Made by a program: the position numbers and the translations under genes. The notes under the pieces were generated by a model. That model did no database searches. It was not told the DNA's origin and worked only from the letters and a program-made list of their open reading frames with translations. This document shows, one piece after another, positions 56,654 through 64,000 of a DNA stretch of 64,000 nt (position 1 is its first letter; every line of letters starts with the position of its first letter). Origin of the DNA: Helicostylum pulchrum (lineage: Eukaryota; Mucoromycota; Mucoromycetes; Mucorales; Mucoraceae); assembly GCA_025677825.1 (NCBI GenBank), contig JAIXMO010000008.1:682001-746000 (forward strand), written 5' to 3'.

Positions 56654-56956
56654 ATGGGAATATCCTGGGCGAACCAAAGCGGTAAGTATGATAGCGGATC
56701 GCGATTTATCGATGATCTCTTTTAAATATTAATCAGATACCGATGTTAGTGAAAGTGCTAAGAATTATGATAATATCAAAGCGATTCGATGGAGAATTTC
56801 TTCGAGAGTGTAAATATACTATTGACAGATTATTCAATCATCATTCCATATACTGTTTAAGTTACCGGCTCTCTTTAAAATATATTCAACAAACCACATA
56901 GGTTTGGTGATATTCTCAACTTACCGGAAGCTTTAGCGCAGCTACTGACAACATAA
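56654..56956 (+). CDS. Three-exon microprotein candidate, 51 residues
   Basis: Exons 56654-56681, 56737-56809 and 56902-56956 join in phase at a GTAAGT donor with AATCAG acceptor and a GTAAAT donor with CACATAG acceptor, ending at TAA. The product begins MGISWANQSDTDVSESAKNY, continues DNIKAIRWRISSRVFGDILN and ends LPEALAQLLTT. It has no signal peptide or membrane segment; the C-terminal half could form an amphipathic helix. I do not recognise a family. The perfect phase match of three exons argues for a real gene, but the size makes chance possible. The acceptor-like sequence just upstream of the ATG suggests a leader intron or an additional 5' exon. Confidence 0.45.
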
Positions 56957-59159
56957 AAAGAGCTTCAGTTAGTTAAAGAGAAAATAAACAAAGAAAGGAA
57001 AAAATATAAACATAGCCGGTGATTATTTTTAATAGACAAAAAAACCCTATTATCAATCTACCTTTACTATGCTTGCTGCACTCTTCCTCAAGATTCACTA
57101 ACGATAAAACAAATACATAGTTAGTAGATATTTAGAATTAAAAATTCAGCTCATTCCCTTACTCAGGCTTTCTATTTACGGGAAACTTCACTATTCGTAA
57201 CATCTATATATTCTGTATAATAAAAAAATTATAACCCGACATATTCTAAGATATCTTCTGTCTACAGCTACCAAGTAATATAAACTCAGTTACGAAGCGT
57301 CTTGCATTGTTGAATGAGCTCAACCTGTGGAACCTTGATGTACGACATTCTTTGAGCTGTTAATCTGAGAGGACATAACAAAATAGGAATAACTTTTTGA
57401 TGGGGAGAAGGTGTTTCTACGAGGATTTAGGTTTAACTCTCAGACACCCTAGTTCCCTCGTTTTGTTCTATTACTATGCCATGACAACTACTTTTAGGAT
57501 AGTGATGGCCAAGCCGTTATATTTTTAGTTTGTTAAATCAGATATGTTATAGCTTAATAGACCCTTTTTTAAAATTATTACCGTATAGTATCATATGATA
57601 AAAACAGCAAACCCTTTTTTATGCTACTACTCTTTATTTTTTGACATGACCGAGGTCGGGTGATCAAGGGTAAAAAAATACAACCAATAGGTTATTCTCA
57701 TTATTCCATCTTAACTACCTACTCGTAAGAACTTAAAGAAATGCGTATCTGAAACTTATTCAATGATGCGGCGTTTATATAACAATAAAAAAAGCAAAGT
57801 TCCTTGCAGGAAGTATTTGTATAGATCAAATAGACTTTTTATTTATTTGTCTATATTTTATATTTTATTTTTATTCGCACATTACACACATTACACACTA
57901 TTTTTTTTTTCGAGACCACCTGTTTTCTGCTTTCGTCTTTTATCTTTAGTTGCACGAGAAGAAATCATGAAAAAGAACGGAGATTGTTTTTTATGGGTTG
58001 GGTATTTTGTCTTAAATAGTATTTGAGTAACATTAAAACAGAAGAGAAAAAAATATAAGCGATAAAAAAAAAGTAGTGATTGTAGGAAATTCTAAAGTGA
58101 CAAATCATAAGCTTTTACCCTAGGTTAGGAATGATAAAAAAAAGATATTCTCAGCCCTAATCTATGTATTTGCTAGAAAAAAAAAACTTCGGGCTAAGAA
58201 ATATAATCTTTGATATAAAAAAACATGACCAAAAAAAAAAAAGGTACGTTACAAATGACGTATAAATATCACACTGTTCTCTTGTCATACCTGGGGTATA
58301 CAAAATCGAAATTCGGTCAGGGCAGCGCGTATTTCTAATCTTATTATTTCCAAAATTCTTTTATGACATGAGATTTTTGGTTGACAATAAGACTTCTTCA
58401 AGAACAATCTTATATAAACCGAATTCAGTACTTTTTTTAACCATAAATCAAATTACTCTCAATTGGCCACTTTTCCGAACAAAAAAAAGGGTCGGGATTG
58501 TGGAAATTAAGTTGGTCAGCCTCTTGCATTTAATTTGGTCTTTTGAAGACCCCATCTCAAAGTAAAACTCTTCTCTTCCTCCTCCTCCTCCTCCGCCAAC
58601 TGAAGTTCAAATACACTTTAAAGCTCAATGTGACCTGAAAAGATACTTTGTGTAAGCAAAAAAAATTAGGACAGGGAAAAAACCAAAGCCAATCTGTTCA
58701 TACAGACTTCCTTTTTAGGTTACACTCAAGTTTCAAATATACTTTTAACTTCAGTTTGAGGAGGAGGGGAGAGGGGCTTTTTGCTTTGAGAGGCGTTTTG
58801 ATAGAGGCTACCATGAAACTACTTTGATTTCGCGATCCTAACTAATAAAAATTCAATCAAGAGATTAATTGCAAGTAGACGAAGATTGTATATGGTAACG
58901 CCTGATTAAGTTTGAATGGTATAATCTACTTACGTTCAGTCTAACCATAACCTGGTATACAAACAAAATGTAAATTATCGAAAACCATTTTTTTTTCGCT
59001 CTTGGTAGTACCAACACATTTGATAGGGAAAGTTATTCAGGTGCAGCCAACATTATACCGATGATAACTTTAATTCGTATAATTTCACAGATATAAATGC
59101 ATCTTGGAATGTGCTTATTTTTTTTTTGTTTTTCTCCATCTTTATTTATTTCTTTTAAA
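56957..59159. other. 2.2 kb intergenic region upstream of the P5 ATPase gene
   Basis: No convincing gene. An 87-codon frame at 57763-58026 is Tyr/Phe/Leu-rich translation of a T-rich tract. A (CTC)n/(TCC)n tract lies at about 58573-58594, with a GGAGG-rich tract near 58758-58775. The 59090-59160 stretch holds T tracts and forms the leader of the ATPase gene. Confidence 0.5.
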
Positions 59160-62100
59160 ATGGAAAAAAAATATTCTGGTCATAGTAGTAAATTTACTTT
59201 TACTACAATGACTCTGCTCTATTTAATACTCGTTTGTTTTGTCTCTAGTACATCGGCCTCTGCAGAATTTCATCAGAGTATGTATACAATTAATCTTTAA
59301 AAATATGTATTCATATAAAAACTCATATTATACCTTAGTCAATTTTCAGTATGTTAATGGTTCTACGTGTAAACTCCCTACGTATTTTTCTTACCCTTGC
59401 CCTATACTTTGCGTCCGTGATGTCTCTATGTGCCCCCCTAATTATCGACCTGAGTCTTGCCCAACAGGCACCACCTATTGTGTTGACGGTATATGTCGCG
59501 AGTCATGTCCTGCATCTCTTGTTTCTGCATGCTCTTGTGTTGGTGCCCCTGCATTAGTCGGAGACGTTTATTCTTGTGGCGAAAAAAACATTCGTACTAA
59601 TATTAAAGGCTTTATTGTTGAAAACAAGGCAATTCAAAGTGCTGAAGCGTGTAGTATAGCCGTCGGTATTCCTAATGTGCCTAATTGGTCTCCTGATCCT
59701 GAATCGGCTATGTGGAAAGATTGTCCTGCTCCATACTATGGTGAAGTAACGTTTACCGAAGATGTTTACATTGCTATTTATGCATTCTATGGATCTTGTG
59801 TACTTGTTTTAGCATTCTGGACCATGTATAAACAAGCAATGGAAAAGGTATTTTTGATATTTGTAATAATAGCAATATATGTAGATCAATTAACGCTGTT
59901 TCATTTTTTTTTTCTAGTCAATAAAAGCCAACTTCAATAGAGTTAAAGAGCTTCGTACAGATAACTATCATGATTCTGAAAAAGAAAAGACCACGAATGA
60001 AAAGACAACAGAAATCAGCGATGGTAGTAGTAAAGATGATCTTTCTTCTGTTGATCCCGAAAATGATGACAATATGACGGTTCATGCTTACAAGACAAAC
60101 TGGCTTGGCACTATCTGTGCCGTTATTTTTATGTTCCAAACTCTTGGTCAAATCTGTTATATGATCCTGATGACAAAAGACTATTATGATGACCACATTT
60201 TATTCCGTGGATTCAGTGAAATTCAAGCTAGTACCTTTATAGCTTTGTGGTACATTTTCTTTATTTGGTTTGCGAGTTTGACAACATTCAGATTCAGATT
60301 GCCAAATTTTTTCAGAATCCGATGCAGCTACGGTAAAGGTGAATATGTGCAAGTAGAAAGAAAGGAAGAAGGTAAAGATAGTTTTTTTTTGTGACATTAT
60401 TTTTAATAATAGTTTTCATTTTTTTTTATTAACTTGTAAATAGCTATTATTTTACTCGAGGATCAATCTAATAGAGTTATGGATTTCGTTAGAGAATTAG
60501 AAAAGCGAGGAAAGCATATTGCTGGTATGGACGTTGTAGTTACCAACGTACCTCTTAAGAAAACTTCTAGCGGAACAAAATACTTTGTATATCAATGTAC
60601 TCGATTTGTATATCATCCCGAAACCGAGATCTTCACACCTCATCAATTCCATTTGGGTGATACAGTTGGAGAGCTTGCTGCACTCACACAAGGACTTACC
60701 ACCAAAGAAGCCAGCTTGAGAAGAGAATTGATTGGTCCCAATTTTATTGAAGTCTATGTTCCCAATTTTATCGTCGCTTTATTTCGAGAGTTCTCGTCAT
60801 TTTTCTATATTTATCAATTCACTGTACTCTGGTTATTTTATTACTTTGCTTATTGTAAGTTTTATATATATACAATACCTTAACTTTAACTTTAAATATA
60901 TGTATATTTTTTTACTCACACATTGTTTACAGGGCAAGTCGGTATCGCCGATACAGCAGTTATTTTGATGTCTGCTTTAGTAAAGGTTATTGTTCGTCTC
61001 CGTTCAGAAAAGCGTATCAAAATGATGGCCGAGTATACCGATCAAGTTCAAATTCTCCGTGACGGTGAATGGAAGGAATCGTCTACAGCTGAATTATTAC
61101 CTGGCGATGTGTTCCAAATATCTGAAGGAAAGACTACGCCATGTGATGCAGTTATCTTAACAGGAAACGTTGTAGCCGATGAAAGCTCTCTCACAGGTGA
61201 ACCTTTACCGATTCGTAAGTTTCCCCTTCGCTCCGATGATGTCAATACGCCATATGACCGAGTAGGTGCTGGCAAGATTTCTACGATCTTCTCTGGAACC
61301 ACTATTTCGCAAGCTCAGGCTACCGAAAAGGATTCCAATGTAACCGCATTGGTAACACATACTGGTACTGGAACAGATAAGGGCGAACTTATTAAGAAGA
61401 TTTTGTTTCCCACCAGCGTATCCTTCATCTTTGATGAACAAATGAAAATCGTCATTCTTATTTTACTCATGTGTGGTATGTTTTGTTTAGCTCTATCTAT
61501 TTGGATGTACGCTACAGGAACAAGTAAGTTTAGTTATTTTATTAGTACAACCCGAAACTTATTGTTTACATAATTTTTTTATTCTTTTTTTAAAAAAGGT
61601 GCTTGGTTCTATTCTATGTTTGCTATTGCTCAACTCGTCTCCCCATTACTCCCCGCCGCTTTGGTTGTTGGCCAATCTGTTGCTGCCGGTCGTTTAAGAA
61701 AGAAGAAGATTTTTTGCGTCGATTTACCTCGTATTTTGATGGCAGGAAAAAGTAAGAGATTTTAACTTTTTCTGGTGCGACATTGAAACTAACCCTTTTT
61801 TTCTATAGTTCAACTTTTTTGTTTCGATAAGACTGGTACTTTAACTAAAGAAGGTCTCGAATTCTTTGGAGCTCAGCCTGTTGTGGACTCCAATGATATT
61901 GTCGACAATAGAAAGCGTAACGATGTACCAAATTTCGCTCAGCACGAAGAAATAATGGAAGATATTCCTCACTTAATGCAAACTGGTATCGCTACTTGTC
62001 ACGCTGTTACTACCTTAAACGGACAATTTATTGGTAATCCTGTTGATATTGAAATGTTCAAGGCCTCCAAGTGGACACTAAATGATCATTCTGATTATGT

Positions 62101-64000
62101 TGATACTTTAACTCCTCCTGCTGGTTCTGATTCTAATGTCCATATTATTACGCGTTACGAATTTGTTCATGCTCGTATGTCTATGTCTGTTGCTGTTCTC
62201 GATTCCAAGACCAACAAGATTCATATCTTTGTTAAGGGTGCCTACGAAAAAATTAAAGATCTTTCTAATCCTGAGTCTATTCCATCTGACTATGACCGTG
62301 TTACCGCTAACCAAGCTCGTCAAGGTTGTTATGTTCTTGCTTTATCTCACCGAGAAATTAATTTGGAAGAAGTTGGTGGATTGGATGCTTTTAGTCGTTG
62401 GACTCGTGACCAAATGGAAGAAAATATTAATTTCTTGGGATTAATTATTTTCAAGAATCAATTGAAGGCTGATACTGAAGAAAATATTCTCGAGTTAAAG
62501 CGAGGTGATACTAGAACTATTATGATTACAGGTGATACTGCTTTAACAGGTGTATATATTGCTCGTCAGTGTGGTATGGCTGCAACTAGCACAAATAGAT
62601 TCCTCTTGGGTGACTATAACAAGTCTTTGGATCGTGTTGTTTGGACTGATGTAGACGAACCTGATTTATTCGAAGATGTTAGTGTTGACGAGTTCTTGCT
62701 TAATAAGGGTCATACTCCTTTAGAGTTAGCTGTTACCGGTAAGGCCTTCCAATGGTTAGTAGAAAATAATTTGATCCGAAAGTATTTATTGGATATTCGT
62801 GTATTTGCTCGTATGACACCTAATGGTAAAGTACAATGTGTTCAGCTTCATATGGAACGTGGTATTACTGCGATGACAGGCGATGGTGGTAATGATTGTG
62901 GTGCTCTTCGTGCTGCACATGTTGGTATTGCTATGTCCGATGCTGAAGCTTCTATTGTATCTCCTTTCAGTACTAGTCATCGTAGTGTAGCATCTTGTGT
63001 AGAATTAATCCGTCAAGGTCGTGGTGCTCTTGCAACCTCTTTAACTGGTTATAAATATTTAATTTTATATGGTCAAGTCATGATGATGCTCAAGGTTTTC
63101 ACTTTCTACTTTGCTGTTTCCATGTCTGAAACTATTTGGGTATGTAATAATAGTAATTCATATATACGGATATAATACTTATAATTTATAATAGATTGCT
63201 ATTGATGTGTTTATTACCGTTTTATTGACTTGGGCTGTATCTCAATCTCAAGCCGCTGATCGACTTGAGCCTATACGTCCTACTGCTCGTATTCTTGGTC
63301 CTCAAACTCTTGCTTCTGGTATTGGGTTGGTCGCTATCAATTGGATCTTTTTAATTAGCGCATTTGTCATGCTTTATTCTCAAGGTAAGCAGATTTTTTT
63401 TTTTTTTTTGTTAGCAGAGAATATAAATTCAGGTCAACTAATAATTATTTTATCTATAGAATGGTTCCGTTGTAACGAATTCGATTCAAGAGCTGTTGAT
63501 ATGTCTAAATGGTGGTTATTATCTGATAACTACGAAGGAGAGGTCTTGGCATTTATTTGCGTTTTCCAATTTATTAACAATGCAGCCGTTTTCAACTTTG
63601 GTTACAAGTTCAGACAAAGTTTCCATAAGAATTATGTTCTCGTTATTCTTTGGTTGGCTTATCTTGCTATTGCCTCTTACTGGTTATTGGCTGATCCTAA
63701 CCCTTTCGGTTGTTTGGTAAGTTGCTGAACTATATATGGTTATGGGGAGAGACTTTTTTAAACTAATTTTTTTTTTTTTTTGTATATAGTTCCGTTTCAA
63801 TTGCGGAACAAAAGAAGTACTTGAACAATTCGGTTATACAGTCTCCAGTAAAGTTGACCCTTTTAATACACCACTTGGACATAATGTTATGCCTGTCCAC
63901 TTCAGATGGAAACTCTGGGGCTTAATTGTAGGTAATATCGTTACTGGTTTGGCTTACGAAAGATTGGTAGTTTTAGGTCCAGTTCACACTTTTTTGGCAA
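59160..64000 (+). CDS. P5-type ATPase (P5B-like) with Cys-rich N-terminal ectodomain, truncated by window end
   Basis: Start ATG 59160 with a signal-peptide-like segment (TTMTLLYLILVCFVSSTSAS); exon 1 ends at 59277 and joins exon 2 at 59339. Next comes a domain with about 16 cysteines (CPILCVRDVSMCPPNYRPES, CVDGICRESCP), a membrane helix (IAIYAFYGSCVLVLAFWTMY), a charged loop and the ATPase. Actuator domain: ADESSLTGEPLPIRK. Membrane helix 4 reads SPLLPAALVVGQSV, similar to PPALP of P5B pumps but with Ser first. Phosphorylation site: CFDKTGTLTKEGLEF. Hinge: MTGDGGNDCGALRAAHVGIA, then SDAEASIVSPF, a P5B signature. P5B enzymes (ATP13A2, Ypk9) export polyamines from lysosomes or vacuoles. About nine exons are visible; coding continues past base 64000. 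A Cys-rich luminal N-terminus is not typical of P5B. Confidence 0.88.

Noticed and set aside
57763..58026. 87-codon plus-strand frame
   Set aside because: Composition dominated by Phe, Tyr and Leu from T-rich DNA; no family resemblance.
59097..59159. Upstream ATG at 59097 as start of the P5 ATPase
   Set aside because: It would read through a run of Phe codons from a T tract; the ATG at 59160 gives a short n-region followed by a good hydrophobic signal segment.

Overview
This is nuclear DNA from a fungus. Supporting evidence: a group III (Nik1/Os-1 type) hybrid histidine kinase, a CFEM-like cell-surface protein, fungal-type transporters, many short GT-AG introns (about 50-150 bases) and AT-rich intergenic DNA full of poly-T/poly-A tracts. 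Low GC, intron density and gene set fit an early-diverging fungus, most likely Mucoromycota; this placement is inference. No rRNA, tRNA, CRISPR array or intact transposon was recognised.

Layout. 1-1507 is non-coding. 1508-9985 (+) is a giant histidine kinase with about 21 HAMP units, against roughly 5-7 in well-known fungal relatives. 10127 to at least 11661 (-) is an intron-rich coiled-coil gene I cannot name. Then come NAP1 (13383-15005, +), V-ATPase subunit c (15785-16732, +), ARMC8/Gid5 (16899-19672, -), a monocarboxylate-type MFS transporter (20103-21600, +), a TOE1-like deadenylase (22639-23931, +), LSM5 (24043-24555, -), an AVT-type vacuolar amino-acid transporter (24708-26962, -), a GDSL hydrolase (27472-28802, +), a homeodomain protein (29138-29866, +), an SLC49/FLVCR-like MFS protein (30148-31900, +) and the splicing factor BCAS2/SPF27 (32049-32898, -). 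After a 2.1 kb gap follow an F-box protein (35015-35794, +), an alpha/beta hydrolase (35891-37177, +), an Artemis-type nuclease (37284-38936, +), a second 2 kb gap, an aspartic-protease homologue lacking one catalytic Asp (40936-42591, -), a CFEM-like GPI protein (43239-44030, -), a peroxisomal enoyl-CoA isomerase (44329-45347, -), a UBE2T-like E2 with a long tail (45470-46935, -), glucosidase I (47131-49949, +), XRN1 (50023-54301, -), CSN5 (55201-56423, +), a three-exon microprotein candidate (56654-56956, +) and a P5-type ATPase that runs off the right edge (59160-64000, +).

The genes do not form a pathway cluster; this is ordinary euchromatin with housekeeping genes on both strands. Themes recur by chance: RNA processing and decay (LSM5, BCAS2, TOE1, XRN1), ubiquitin and related control (ARMC8/GID, CSN5, UBE2T, F-box) and DNA repair (Artemis, UBE2T). 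Several neighbours are divergent and share short promoters (ARMC8/MFS, AVT/GDSL, UBE2T/glucosidase). Others converge with very short gaps (glucosidase I and XRN1 coding ends are about 73 bases apart).

The most unusual items are the hugely expanded, partly homogenised HAMP array; the P5 ATPase with a signal peptide and Cys-rich ectodomain; the inactive-looking aspartic protease; the UBE2T-like E2 with a SUMO-interacting-motif-like tail; the unnamed minus-strand gene at 10-12 kb; and the 51-residue three-exon gene at 56.7 kb.
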